55,868 nt of DNA from an uncultured Dokdonia sp. (GTDB lineage Bacteria; Bacteroidota; Bacteroidia; Flavobacteriales; Flavobacteriaceae), in assembly GCF_937910895.1 (NCBI RefSeq), contig NZ_CALEMI010000025.1:1-55868 (forward strand), written 5' to 3'. Position numbers and translations under genes: made by a program. This document shows positions 34,666-44,096 of this stretch, one piece after another (position 1 is the first letter of the stretch; each line of letters starts with the position of its first letter). Under the pieces are notes generated by a model, which saw only the letters and a list, made by a program, of their open reading frames with translations, searched no databases and was not told the origin of the DNA.

Positions 34666-35208
34666 TTAATAGGGCGCCACACCAGAGATCAGAATTCCTT
34701 CCTGCTTAGTGCCAACATACCCATATCCTTTTTTGTAGTAGAATTTATATACCAACGTGCCTGCTTCCAATTTGATAACGATGAGATCCTCATAATTACA
34801 AAAGGGAGTTTTAAGAGTTTCTTCAAACGTCAGTAGGGTATACCTAGCTTTTTGATCTGCGGTTTTCCAAGTGTGGCCTTTTGTAAAGGATGGATCAAAT
34901 CGTATGGTTTCGGTATCACAACATTCTTCAAATTGATAAATCACACCATTTTCTTCTCTCAGATACATAAAACTTACAGTTCCCTCTTCCCAAGTCTGGG
35001 CATATTCTACATATTCTTTGCCTTCTCTTGTTTTCTTTCCAATAATTTCCTCCATATAATAAGTGTCCTTCCATAAAATTTTCTTTGTTTTTATGGTGAT
35101 AGGAAAGTAGCTGTCTTCTTCATATACCTCACAAAAAGTTTGTCCCTCTTTTTGTGAAAACATATAAGTAGTTATTAAAAACATGCTAAATAGAGTAAAG
35201 GCTTTCAT
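34666..35208 (-). CDS. Small exported protein of unknown function
   Basis: 180 residues with a signal peptide (MKAFTLFSMFLITTYMFSQ). The mature part is beta-rich with several aromatic residues and Cys pairs (FEECCDTET, PFCNYEDL), and ends GYGYVGTKQEGILISGVAPY. No family recognised. Confidence 0.6.
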   Translation of the reverse strand: MKAFTLFSMFLITTYMFSQKEGQTFCEVYEEDSYFPITIKTKKILWKDTYYMEEIIGKKTREGKEYVEYAQTWEEGTVSFMYLREENGVIYQFEECCDTETIRFDPSFTKGHTWKTADQKARYTLLTFEETLKTPFCNYEDLIVIKLEAGTLVYKFYYKKGYGYVGTKQEGILISGVAPY

Positions 35209-35373
35209 TGGTATATAGGTTTGTTGACAAGCTAAAATACATGAAATGGTATAAATATTTTTATAGACACTTTTTTTACTTCTATTTTTCGAGAATTATA
35301 AACAGGGGTTTATACCTGCTTTTATAGATGATAGAGTCTTTAGATTGATTTTTAATCTTTAACATCCTTTATC

Positions 35374-36244
35374 ATGAAAAATCTATTACCCTTTTTAGTT
35401 ATTATATTTTTATATTCTATTAATAGCCAAGTCTATGGGCAGATTGTAACAAACACCACTCTACCTAGTGAAAGAATAGTATTGCCTAATGATTTACATG
35501 AGTTAGAAGAAGATCGCTTAGAACTTATCTCCAATATGTATGGGATGATGTATGAAATTAGTGGTCTTTTTACAGAATTAGAACGTTCAGCAAGTTTGGA
35601 AAAGCTTTTAAAAAATTATGAAGAAATACATGCATCTGGAGAAACAACAAGTTCAATTACTGCAAATTATGAAAGACAACAAAGACGTCTACAAGAAATT
35701 AAAACACAAATTATTCTTCCAGAACTTAGAAAAACAGAAAATATTGACTCCTCAGATTTAGAATCTATGAGTGTTTCAGAGGGGTTTAGACGTATTATAG
35801 AAAATAAAGTACAAAATGTTCTAAAAAAAAACAGATCAATTATCTAGTGTTGGTGCCAAAGTAACAGAACTTAATAACACTTCGTATGTAGGTCAAAACT
35901 TTAAAAAACAAATTAGTTGGTCGTTTGCCTTCTTAGTAGGTATTGTGATTGTTGGTTTCTTTATTGTTGCAAACAGAGATGATCAGATACGTAAATCTAT
36001 TTTTACTGGAGATTCAGGATTACAATTTATTACAATATTTTCTATTATTATAGCTATTATTTTATTTGGAATAACGGAGGTGCTTGGAGGTAAAGAGATT
36101 TCTGCTCTTCTTGGAGGAATCTCGGGATATATTTTAGGGCGTAGCAGTCTTTCAAATCCATTTAAACCAAAAGAAGAACTAAAAACATTAGAAGTTTCAA
36201 TTCCAACACCAGCTCCAAAATCAAAAGATTCTACAACTGTATAA
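35374..36244 (+). pseudogene. Membrane protein gene interrupted by a frameshift at an A9 tract
   Basis: Two adjacent frames read as one protein of about 289 residues. The first (35374-35847) has a signal peptide (about 1-23) and coiled-coil helices, and stops after VQNVLKKNRSII. Moving one base forward at the nine-A tract (35823-35831) continues ...VLKKTDQLSSVGAKVTEL, then two membrane helices (SWSFAFLVGIVIVGFF; FITIFSIIIAIILFG) and a Pro/Lys-rich tail. The second frame has no start before 35945, which would cut into the first helix. Deletion of one A (an A8 tract) restores the frame. This may be a sequencing error, a true mutation, or polymerase slippage. A terminator follows at 36270-36302. 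Confidence 0.75.
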
Positions 36245-36269
36245 ACTCAAAAAGAAAGATGTATTGCTT

Positions 36270-36302
36270 AAGCATCTGCTATCTATAGATAACAGATGCT
36301 TT
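36270..36302 (+). terminator. Terminator after the frameshifted gene
   Basis: AAGCATCTG and CAGATGCTT form the main stem with inner TATC/GATA pairing and loop TATA. Confidence 0.6.
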
Positions 36303-36328
36303 GAGTTATTAGAGTACATAGTGTTATA

Positions 36329-36958
36329 TCACTTCTGAACGATCAATATCGTATGTAGTTCGATTATCTTGTCTGAACGTTTGTAGGGTACTTCGAGCTG
36401 TTCTATGATTTGAAATCCTAGTTTGGTAAGTTCTTTTTGAAGAATAGCGACATTGTGATAATAAAAATAAGTACGTTCTCCTGTAGCACTCGCTATAAAA
36501 CCAGAATCTCTATCATTTCCTGATACAAAGCTGAGGTATAAAACACCCTCTGGATAGAGTAGTGTATAAGCGTTTTTTACAAGTCGTATCGTATCCATCG
36601 CAGAGAGATAGGGGAGTATAAAGCCACACAGGATTCCGTGAAATTTTTCTGAGATCGTATTCAGATATCTACCATCTAATTGTTGGAACCTTGCTTTTGG
36701 AACATTCTTTTGGGCTAATACAATCATATTAGGAGCCACGTCGGTTGCTAAGATTTGATACCGTGGTTTTTGGTCTAAGAGGTATTTGGTCATATTTCCT
36801 GGACCACAGCCAATTTCAAGAATAGACGCTTTATCATTTGCAATCAATTCGCAGAAACGATCATAGGATGCATTATAGATTTCTAAATCCATAAAGGCTT
36901 CTTCATAGCGTTTTGCGACGCTATTCCACGTGTTATGTGTTTCTTGATACTGATCCAC
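36329..36958 (-). CDS. Class I SAM-dependent methyltransferase
   Basis: 209 residues. Motif I ILEIGCGPGNMTKYLL, motif II ILATDVAPNMI and motif III-like GILCGFILPYLSAMD define the fold; substrate cannot be read from sequence. The start is GTG at 36958, one base overlapping the TAG of the upstream GH9 gene (TAGTG), implying translational coupling. No ATG fits better. Confidence 0.8.
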   Translation of the reverse strand: MDQYQETHNTWNSVAKRYEEAFMDLEIYNASYDRFCELIANDKASILEIGCGPGNMTKYLLDQKPRYQILATDVAPNMIVLAQKNVPKARFQQLDGRYLNTISEKFHGILCGFILPYLSAMDTIRLVKNAYTLLYPEGVLYLSFVSGNDRDSGFIASATGERTYFYYHNVAILQKELTKLGFQIIEQLEVPYKRSDKIIELHTILIVQK

Positions 36959-38658
36959 TAGTTACTTTCTTGCTCTAAAAAACCTAAGACATAGATAGCA
37001 GCCGAGTTCCAGTTTAAACAAATCTCGTTACTGGCATAACTTGGTGTTTGATCTACCCAAGAATTCATAGGCGATGTGTTTTCTGGATACGTCACATCAT
37101 TCTGATCTTGTTTTGCATAATTTGGACCACCTGAAATAAAACCAGGTACAGGCATTTCGATAGTATCTCCTGCACTTTGTCTATGATGAATAAACATAGG
37201 CGTTTGATCTCCATATCCCGTAATAAAACTATACCCTATGGCATTTTTACCAAAAACATAATCTGTGATTTCTTGTACAGCTCTTAGATATGCTGGTTTT
37301 TTAGTGATCCGATATGCCTGCGCAATGATCATAGCGGCATTCAACACATCGCTATTAGAACCCCAATTAAATACGGTAATAGGTTGAAAATAATCATTGG
37401 TATTGGTTAATGCGACTAATTGATCTGCGGCTTGAATGATATTGTTTTTTGACGAATTGACAAGGGTAGCATCTTCAGATTGATCAATGAGTGCAAAAGC
37501 AGCAATATATTTCATATAGGTATTCCAGCTTCCACCTTTATACGTGCTAAGATTAATGGGGTTTTCTTTAAGATAGCTTTCGTATTCTTGACTTCCTGTA
37601 CTTAGATATAATTCGGCAGCAGCCCAATACCATTCTTGAGAAAAGTTTCCATCGCCATATTCTCCCGTGACGATATCTTCTGGATTTGAAAAGGCAATAT
37701 CAGGATTCGCTTTTGACCATTCCCAAGCTTTTTTCGCGGAAGCGAGACAACGATCTGCATACGCAGGATTGATTGCTTTAAAAAGTCGATATCCTTTTGC
37801 TGTGACTGCGGCAAAATCCAAACTTGACGCTGTCCCTTTTCCTATGATAAAACGTTCTGCCTGTCCTTTTTCAGGAAGTGTCATGCCTGTAAAGCTTTTG
37901 GTGGTTAATTTAAAAAATACTCCGCCATTATCATCTTGCATGGTGAGTAACCAATCGAGTTCATATTTGAATTCGTCGAGAATATCAGGAATGGTATTTC
38001 CACTTTCTGGAATGTTCAGGCTTTGATCAGGAAGCACTGACGGATATTGCTCATAAAGCGTCATCATTTGTCCTAATGGAAAAGCACCATTGATCACATA
38101 TTTCCCAAAATCTCCTGCATCATACCAACCACCTGGCGAAGCGATCGTACCTATACGTCCTGAAGACGGATGAAAGGTCACAGTCGTATCTGGATGTCCG
38201 GCATTACGAGCCCAAACGCCTGCGTATTTTTGCTCTAATGGCATACTTGCCCGTTGATAATACAATGATTTTACACTCGCTGTAAAGGCGTCAGCTAACA
38301 CAGCAGTTTTAATTTCAAAAGGGTAGGAGTATCCTAAATTATCTATATAGAGATTATAATTTCCTGTGGTTGTAAATTCAGAAAAATCTGCTACGCGAAC
38401 GGTTTCGCCAGCAAGATTCCACGTGAGACTATCGGAAAGGTTTCCTTCAAATACCTTTTCTTTTGTCTGTTGATCAATGAGATAGAAAGTTGTTGTGGAT
38501 ACAGGCTCTGTAATAATGGCTTTTTTAGATGCATTGGGATAGTATCCTATTTGATTCAATCGAATCGCATCTGCTTGTGTGGTGTTGTATTCTGGTAATG
38601 ATTCTTTACAAGAAGATATAATAACACAAACGGCTAGTAGTAAAAGGAGGTGTCGCAT
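36958..38658 (-). CDS. Family 9 glycoside hydrolase lipoprotein
   Basis: About 566 residues from the ATG at 38658 (MRHLLLLLAVCVIISSCKE, lipobox Cys). N-terminal Ig-like domain (about 30-115: IRLNQIGYYPNASKKAIITE). The GH9 alpha6/alpha6 barrel has GGWYDAGDFGKY (nucleophilic-water Asp pair) and near the C-terminus SYASNEICLNWNSAAIYVLG with the acid Glu. These enzymes hydrolyse beta-1,4-glucans or related chains; here outer-membrane-anchored. No susCD pair or other glycosidase is adjacent, so it is not an ordinary polysaccharide utilisation locus. A degenerate palindrome (TTCGCGGAAGCG) lies at about 37733. Confidence 0.88.
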   Translation of the reverse strand: MRHLLLLLAVCVIISSCKESLPEYNTTQADAIRLNQIGYYPNASKKAIITEPVSTTTFYLIDQQTKEKVFEGNLSDSLTWNLAGETVRVADFSEFTTTGNYNLYIDNLGYSYPFEIKTAVLADAFTASVKSLYYQRASMPLEQKYAGVWARNAGHPDTTVTFHPSSGRIGTIASPGGWYDAGDFGKYVINGAFPLGQMMTLYEQYPSVLPDQSLNIPESGNTIPDILDEFKYELDWLLTMQDDNGGVFFKLTTKSFTGMTLPEKGQAERFIIGKGTASSLDFAAVTAKGYRLFKAINPAYADRCLASAKKAWEWSKANPDIAFSNPEDIVTGEYGDGNFSQEWYWAAAELYLSTGSQEYESYLKENPINLSTYKGGSWNTYMKYIAAFALIDQSEDATLVNSSKNNIIQAADQLVALTNTNDYFQPITVFNWGSNSDVLNAAMIIAQAYRITKKPAYLRAVQEITDYVFGKNAIGYSFITGYGDQTPMFIHHRQSAGDTIEMPVPGFISGGPNYAKQDQNDVTYPENTSPMNSWVDQTPSYASNEICLNWNSAAIYVLGFLEQESN

Positions 38659-38732
38659 CCCATAAAGATACATAATGATCCGTTTTAAAAAGTACTTGAT
38701 ACAATTTTAACCCCTATCGTTTACACTTTCGT

Positions 38733-38751
38733 ACTTCGACTGGGCTCAGCA
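38733..38751. repeat. Short copy of the dispersed CTTCGACT repeat
   Basis: ACTTCGACTGGGCTCAGCA matches the repeat cores at 2128 and 5240, here in an intergenic region, preceded by CTTTCGT. Confidence 0.6.
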
Positions 38752-38801
38752 TAAACTTCTGCGTCGATACTTTCTCCTTGAAATCGTACTAAACATCCAT
38801 A

Positions 38802-40775
38802 CTACTTCACAAGGAGTCGTAATGTCTGAGTACCTTCTCTAGTTTTAATCTGTGCGAGATACATTCCTGAGCTAAGTGCTAATGGAATTTGTGTGATTCC
38901 ATTAAAAGCTGTTGTTGCCACTTCCTGTCCTAGAATCGTATAGATGGTTAAGGTTCCTGATTGATTAGGCGCTTGGATGGTTACTTGATCTTGTGCAGGG
39001 TTTGGATATAAACGAATATTTTGAGCGGCAAATGTATCTGTGCTTAATGGAAGATTATAGACTTCGCCCACGAGATCTCCCCAAATATATTCGGCAAGAT
39101 CAGGAAGGTCTATAAACGGATTCCTATTAAATTGCCAGGTATGAACGATGTTATTTCTGTTGAGTTCGTAATCATCTGCTGGGTCATTGCGATACCAATC
39201 TAGTAAAATATCAAGATCGCCTAAGGCACCCACAGTATCATTGGATGGGTTTCCAGAAACAACTTCAAGACCATTGTAGCGAATGGTTAAAAAGAAAATT
39301 CCTCTTGCCACATCGCCTTGCCAGCTTCCTTGATTGTTTTCAGGACCGCTATATTCTCCATAATCTTGATTCCCTCGTGCACTATTTTCTGGACCATCAG
39401 TAGCACGTAATCCGTGAGCGTCACTATTGGCGTGACGTAAGGAATCTGCTTTTGTCTCAAAGAAAATGTCAATACCATCGGCTATTTCGTCTAAATCAAT
39501 ATCATTAAATCCACCACGAGATCTTGGGTAAGTGTGCTCTCTATTCCAAAGTCCAGCATTACTTCCGCCAGAGGTTTGAAAATCTAATTTAGGGCGTTGT
39601 TGCTCTGTATATAAAAGCCAGACTTGGTTGCTATTTAACGGACTTTGATCTGCCTCTTTTAAAATATCAATCACATCTGCATACGTTTGTGCTCTGACCA
39701 CATCTGGATTTGCAATAATATTTTGTATGGCTTGGACAAGGGCTTCACCCGCAAGACCATCTATGGAATCATAGTATCCTTCAGGTTGTGTACTTTCCAC
39801 TTGACCAAATGTTGGTTCAAGCGGAGTTCCCCATGCCGCCATGGTAAAATCATTATCAATCACACGGATTTGGTTATTATCATTCAGTCTTGAAAAGGTA
39901 TCTGGAAGTTCGCCAAAGGTAATTTGTAAGACTTCGTCTCCTTCATCATCGGTATCATCTATGAGTTGAATAGTTGTCGTTGCTGTATTGGATCCATTAG
40001 GAATGGTGATCATCGTAGCTCCAGAAAAATCTGCCGTGTTAAATGTACCATTCGAAAGAGAAATCGTAAAACTCAGGTCTTCTGTAAGATCTTCTTGTGT
40101 TGTAAATGTAATGTCAAAAGAGTCACCTTCATTGTATTGATCACTAGGTGTTGTAAAGCCAATTCCGTTGATAAAAACACCAGAACCATCATTAAGAACG
40201 CCTGGTGTAGGTGTTGCTACAAAATAGGATCCATCATTATCACGCTGTATGGATTCTGTAGTCTGGTTGCCGTTTTCGCCTTCGTTGGTTTGTACAATAC
40301 CACCTAATAACTCTAATAATAAAGTATCATCTGCATCATTGGTGTCGTGAGCGAGTGCATCAATAAGATTGGTTGTTGTTGCTAATGTACCATCTGGAAA
40401 ATCGGATGCATTTCCTAGATAAATAGCCGCTGCATCTGCTCCGTTTTGAATGGTACTATCAAATATGATAAAATCTCCAATGGGGGACACATCGTTATTA
40501 GATATTAAGAATATTCCGTTAATATCTGTTGTAAAGCCATCGAGGTCTAAAGCAAAATAACTAGAGTCATTTCCGCTAGTGGAGCCATTGAAAAGAACCA
40601 AGACAAAGCCGTCTAAAGACATTTGAGGGGTGTCTGACTTTAATTCTATAAACTCCATGGTATCAGTACTAGGAGTGTCAGAATCTAATTCATTAATAAC
40701 AATTTGAGCCTGAATAGTATATGTAAATAATACTAAACAAGCGCTTAGGATAAGTTGATAAGTGCGCATACGCAA
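38802..40775 (-). CDS. T9SS-exported endonuclease I with LTD- and Calx-beta-like domains
   Basis: 657 residues. Signal peptide (ends IQAQ, residue 24). Residues 25-190 resemble a lamin-tail-like domain (IVINELDSDTPSTDTMEFIEL). Residues about 200-310 look Calx-beta-like (YNEGDSFDITFTT, DEGDEVLQITFG). Residues about 315-575 are an endonuclease I domain with GLWNREHTYPRSRGGF (His414) and SDAHGLRAT. The last about 75 residues are a type IX secretion sorting domain (IRLYPNPAQDQV). Expected role: extracellular DNase for nutrient acquisition. The start may be residue 3 (40769), because TACCTTTG at 40773-40780 looks like a -7 box overlapping the first codons. Confidence 0.87.
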   Translation of the reverse strand: MRMRTYQLILSACLVLFTYTIQAQIVINELDSDTPSTDTMEFIELKSDTPQMSLDGFVLVLFNGSTSGNDSSYFALDLDGFTTDINGIFLISNNDVSPIGDFIIFDSTIQNGADAAAIYLGNASDFPDGTLATTTNLIDALAHDTNDADDTLLLELLGGIVQTNEGENGNQTTESIQRDNDGSYFVATPTPGVLNDGSGVFINGIGFTTPSDQYNEGDSFDITFTTQEDLTEDLSFTISLSNGTFNTADFSGATMITIPNGSNTATTTIQLIDDTDDEGDEVLQITFGELPDTFSRLNDNNQIRVIDNDFTMAAWGTPLEPTFGQVESTQPEGYYDSIDGLAGEALVQAIQNIIANPDVVRAQTYADVIDILKEADQSPLNSNQVWLLYTEQQRPKLDFQTSGGSNAGLWNREHTYPRSRGGFNDIDLDEIADGIDIFFETKADSLRHANSDAHGLRATDGPENSARGNQDYGEYSGPENNQGSWQGDVARGIFFLTIRYNGLEVVSGNPSNDTVGALGDLDILLDWYRNDPADDYELNRNNIVHTWQFNRNPFIDLPDLAEYIWGDLVGEVYNLPLSTDTFAAQNIRLYPNPAQDQVTIQAPNQSGTLTIYTILGQEVATTAFNGITQIPLALSSGMYLAQIKTREGTQTLRLLVK

Positions 40776-40838
40776 AGGTACGTGGAATCCTGTATTTCTA
40801 TATGAACAAACTGTTACGTTTTTTCAACAAACAGCGCT

Positions 40839-41903
40839 TTAGACAAAACTAATTTTGATGATATGTTCAAAACATTTTTGAGCGCTTTGCACCGCACCTT
40901 CCATATACCCGCCAAACTGTGAAGCAGTTTCTGAACCCGCTACATAAAATCGATCATTGTAGAAAAGTTCTTGATAAATAGCCTGTCCGTTATTTTGATG
41001 AGGAAACACAAAGTTTTCGTAAGGAGTAAAGGTAAAAGCTTCTTCTTTCCAAACGGTTTCTTTGTATGAAAGGTAATTTAGGGCTTCTTCTCCAAAAGTA
41101 CGTTGAAGCTGTGCGAACACGTTTTCTTTCCGAATTTCTCTTGTTACTGTCGATAATTCGTTGTTTAAGAAACCTTTTAAGGCGTACTTACCATTTTCTA
41201 GTGTTGTGTGATCATACATTTCTGTAATTGGAAATACGTTGCTGTATAGGGTTCCTGACCAATTACGTTTTTTCCAAAAAGGAGTAGGGTAGGAAATCCC
41301 AAACTTAATAGATTCTCCCATCCAAGTATGTGTTTTCTTGGCAATACTAGTAAGCGTATCAGGTAGCTCAGGTGAAAATTGTATATCAGTTACCAATAGA
41401 TTAGGAGGTAAGGTTGATACCACTTTTGAAGCCGTGTAGGTTTGATCTTTAGTAATTACCTCTATAACATTATCGTGTGCTTTTATATGTGTGACACTAG
41501 TATTGAGATATAATTCGTCTTTTTCTAAAGCTTGCGCTAGTTGTTCAATCAATGCACTGCTACCACCTTGTATTCTATAACTTGGACTCCCGTTGGAAGG
41601 CAACATCACTTCTTGTGGTGCTTGATTAGCCATCGGTTCATACCAAGCGGTACCTTCTGTATATTGTGGATATATGGGAATTTGGAGTTCTTGAAGTAGT
41701 TCAATTAAAGCGGTATGCTGTTGTCCTAACCAAGTAGCCCCCATTTCTATAGGCGTTTCTCGATCTGAAAGATGCGTATGGATACGGCCTCCTATCCGAT
41801 CTCTAGCTTCTAAAACCGTCACAGGAATACCTTGTTTCTTGAGTCGATAGGCGAGTAAAAGCCCTGTTAATCCAGCACCAATAATAAGAATATTCTTCTT
41901 CAT
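40839..41903 (-). CDS. Flavin-dependent amine oxidase-like protein
   Basis: 354 residues. N-terminal FAD-binding Rossmann motif ILIIGAGLTGLLLAYRL followed by VLEARDRIGGRIHT, and a C-terminal GSETASQFGGYMEGAVQSA typical of the monoamine oxidase family FAD site. It probably oxidises a small amine; the substrate is unknown. It is the last gene of a ybjQ-GNAT-amine oxidase unit, with a 9-nt gap after the GNAT gene. Confidence 0.83.
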   Translation of the reverse strand: MKKNILIIGAGLTGLLLAYRLKKQGIPVTVLEARDRIGGRIHTHLSDRETPIEMGATWLGQQHTALIELLQELQIPIYPQYTEGTAWYEPMANQAPQEVMLPSNGSPSYRIQGGSSALIEQLAQALEKDELYLNTSVTHIKAHDNVIEVITKDQTYTASKVVSTLPPNLLVTDIQFSPELPDTLTSIAKKTHTWMGESIKFGISYPTPFWKKRNWSGTLYSNVFPITEMYDHTTLENGKYALKGFLNNELSTVTREIRKENVFAQLQRTFGEEALNYLSYKETVWKEEAFTFTPYENFVFPHQNNGQAIYQELFYNDRFYVAGSETASQFGGYMEGAVQSAQKCFEHIIKISFV

Positions 41904-41912
41904 GCCTCAAAG

Positions 41913-42359
41913 CTATAAAAGCTTTTCAAAACACACGCTGTTTTCTACGCCTATATATTGCCCATAATTAGGAATACGTGCATACCCATTCTTTTCATAT
42001 AAAGCAATGGCTTCAGGTTGTCGTACGCCAGTTTCCAATACACATCTTGTATAGCCTAATTCTTTTGCCCAAGATTCTAAATTTGTCAACACCTGTGTAG
42101 CTAGCCCTTTTCCTCTTTGAGAGTCTATGATATATATTCTTTTGACTTCTACCGTAGTTGGGTTGTATGTTTTGATAGCTCCACAACCTACAGCATTTGA
42201 TTCTTGATACAAGACAACACAATGTTTTAAGGAGTCAATAGTATTAAACTGATGATAAAACGCATGTTCATCACCATCTCGTCGAGCAAGGTCATTATCT
42301 AATAGCTGTACCAACATTTTAAAATCGGTATGCGCAGCTGTCGTTCTTATAAAAGTCAT
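41913..42359 (-). CDS. GNAT family N-acetyltransferase
   Basis: 148 residues. Acetyl-CoA motif VEVKRIYIIDSQRGKGLATQVL (R/Q-x-x-G-x-G/A) and YEKNGYARIPNYG are GNAT hallmarks. Substrate unknown. Starts 8 nt after the YbjQ-like gene stop. Confidence 0.85.
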   Translation of the reverse strand: MTFIRTTAAHTDFKMLVQLLDNDLARRDGDEHAFYHQFNTIDSLKHCVVLYQESNAVGCGAIKTYNPTTVEVKRIYIIDSQRGKGLATQVLTNLESWAKELGYTRCVLETGVRQPEAIALYEKNGYARIPNYGQYIGVENSVCFEKLL

Positions 42360-42367
42360 GTGTCGGC

Positions 42368-42685
42368 TTATTGTACTCTTACGGCTGTACCAACAACAGA
42401 AATCATCGTTACTCCCGTGGTACTCATCATTTCAATATCTATAGAAACCCCTATAATGGCATTGGCTTGTTTTTCTTGTGCCTGTGCTCTTAGTTTTTCA
42501 AAAGCGTCTTCTTTTGCTTGTTCTAGTGATTTCTCATAGTTTTCATAATACTTCTTGGAATTGAACATATCTTTAAAAGAAAATCCTTTACTCGTAAAAT
42601 TTGAACTATAGGTGGTGCCGACGATAATTCCTAGATAGTTAGTCACTACTTTTCCGTCTATACTGTTGGTGGTTGTTAAAATCAT
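42368..42685 (-). CDS. ybjQ: YbjQ/UPF0145 family protein
   Basis: 105 residues, full length for the family. Ends ANAIIGVSIDIEMMSTTGVTMISVVGTAVRV, with the N-terminal ILTTTNSIDGK and a GIIVGTTY strand, as in UPF0145 pentameric proteins. Function unknown; often described as putative heavy-metal-binding without proof. Confidence 0.85.
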   Translation of the reverse strand: MILTTTNSIDGKVVTNYLGIIVGTTYSSNFTSKGFSFKDMFNSKKYYENYEKSLEQAKEDAFEKLRAQAQEKQANAIIGVSIDIEMMSTTGVTMISVVGTAVRVQ

Positions 42686-43142
42686 ATTGCGTGTTTAGGC
42701 TATTAGTATCGATATTATCATGTTGTTACAGGGATTGCTTCTTTTTACGCTTTCGCGAAAGCGTATATAACCCTCATAAAAGTTTTAAATATACACTTAT
42801 CTATTAAACGGATATTCTTGTATCCAATGATAGCCACGATCCATTAATGGAATAATAAGTAGCGTAGAAAGCATGTGATAAAGCGAAATAGAAAATGATT
42901 TTTAATAGACATAGGATAATTGATGGATGCTTAGTTAGCACTTAAAATACTTATTTTTAGGATGAGCTATTAAAAATTATTTTTTTTGTAATCTTTTATA
43001 CAGCTATACATAGACGTTTTTGAGTCATACTTTAGAGGAGATTTTTACCTTATAAAAATAGGAATCATTTTTTTAGTATTAAAAAATAACAGTTCCTTGT
43101 AACAAAAGATATGAGTACTCGTCTCCCTAATAACTAACCGAA
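42686..43142. other. Intergenic region with a palindrome
   Basis: No ORF. The palindrome is at 42749-42762 (extended flanks TTTAC...GTATAT). The rest is AT-rich upstream DNA of the sigma-factor operon; no unambiguous TAnnTTTG box is seen. Confidence 0.5.
42749..42762. repeat. Palindrome GCTTTCGCGAAAGC, intergenic copy
   Basis: Perfect copy between the divergent ybjQ and sigma-factor genes. Confidence 0.9.
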
Positions 43143-43661
43143 ATGAATACAATGGATCAAAAAGCGTTCATCACTCTTGTTAACCCGTTTAAAGATAAGA
43201 TCTATCGTGTGGCCAAACGATTATTGATTTCTGAAGACGAAGCACAAGATGCAACTCAAGAAGTGTTGTTGCGTTTGTGGACACGTAGATCTAAAATGAA
43301 GCAATACCGAAGTGTCGAAGCGTTTGCAATGACAATGACAAAAAATTACTGTTATGACTCATTAAAGGCCAAAAGGAATAATAACCTTAGAATAGTTCAT
43401 AGCAATTATGAAGATCATTCTCGCAATACTGGTAGACAAATAGATGCTTCCAACGAAGTAGAATGGGTATATAAATTAATGAAAGACCTACCCGAACAAC
43501 AGCAGTTAATACTGCAATTACGAGACATAGAACAATTTGACAATTCAGAAATTGCCGCTATGCTAGAAATGAATGAAACAGCAGTTCGTGTTGCATTATC
43601 ACGGGCTAGAAAAACCATAAGAGAAGCATTAATTAAAAAACAAAACTATGGAATCCAATAA
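43143..43661 (+). CDS. ECF-type sigma factor of a four-gene operon
   Basis: 172 residues (possible start also at 43152). Region 2: DEAQDATQEVLLRLWTRR and AMTMTKNYCYDSLKAKR. Region 4: LPEQQQLILQLRDIEQFDNSEIAAMLEMNETAVRVALSRARK. It overlaps the following anti-sigma-like gene by 14 nt and heads a cistron with two DUF4252 genes, so it probably transcribes its own operon under release from the anti-sigma protein. Confidence 0.88.
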   Translation: MNTMDQKAFITLVNPFKDKIYRVAKRLLISEDEAQDATQEVLLRLWTRRSKMKQYRSVEAFAMTMTKNYCYDSLKAKRNNNLRIVHSNYEDHSRNTGRQIDASNEVEWVYKLMKDLPEQQQLILQLRDIEQFDNSEIAAMLEMNETAVRVALSRARKTIREALIKKQNYGIQ

Positions 43662-44085
43662 AGTTGAGCAGTTACTGGAAATCTATTTTGAGGGAGCGAC
43701 GACACTCGCACAAGAAAAACAGTTACGTACGTATTTTACAAGTGATCACGTAGCACCTCATTTAGAGAGTTATGTAGTTATGTTTACTGCATTTACTCAG
43801 GCATCTCAAGAAGTATATACTACACCAATACAGTTACCAAAGCAAAAGAAACCAATGTATGGTTGGATTTCTGGAGTCGCCGCAGTAGCAGTTGTTCTTA
43901 TAGGACTTGCCACTCAAATAAATTCTTCAAGTGATGTTTATCAAGGAAATGTTTCTCAAGAAGAAGGGATACTTAAAACCAAACAAGCGCTAGGGTTAAT
44001 GAGCAAAATGTTTAACGAAAGCACTGCACAGCTGGGGGCAGTCAATGAATTTAATACAACAACCAGCAATTTTTTTAAACAATAA
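43648..44085 (+). CDS. Single-pass membrane protein, probable anti-sigma factor
   Basis: 145 residues. A cytoplasmic N-terminus (MESNKVEQLLEIYFEGATTL, a length and pattern like zinc-less anti-sigma N-terminal helices), one membrane helix (about 72-89) and a short periplasmic part of about 55 residues (EEGILKTKQALGLMSKMFNES). The overlap with the sigma gene supports an anti-sigma role; no zinc-binding HxxxCxxC is present. Inference from context. Confidence 0.65.
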   Translation: MESNKVEQLLEIYFEGATTLAQEKQLRTYFTSDHVAPHLESYVVMFTAFTQASQEVYTTPIQLPKQKKPMYGWISGVAAVAVVLIGLATQINSSSDVYQGNVSQEEGILKTKQALGLMSKMFNESTAQLGAVNEFNTTTSNFFKQ

Positions 44086-44096
44086 AAAATCTAAAA

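Noticed and set aside
39966-40307. 113-residue Cys- and Arg-rich ORF opposite the endonuclease I gene
   Set aside because: Composition is the antisense image of the Thr/Asp-rich Calx-like region; not a Cys-rich peptide.
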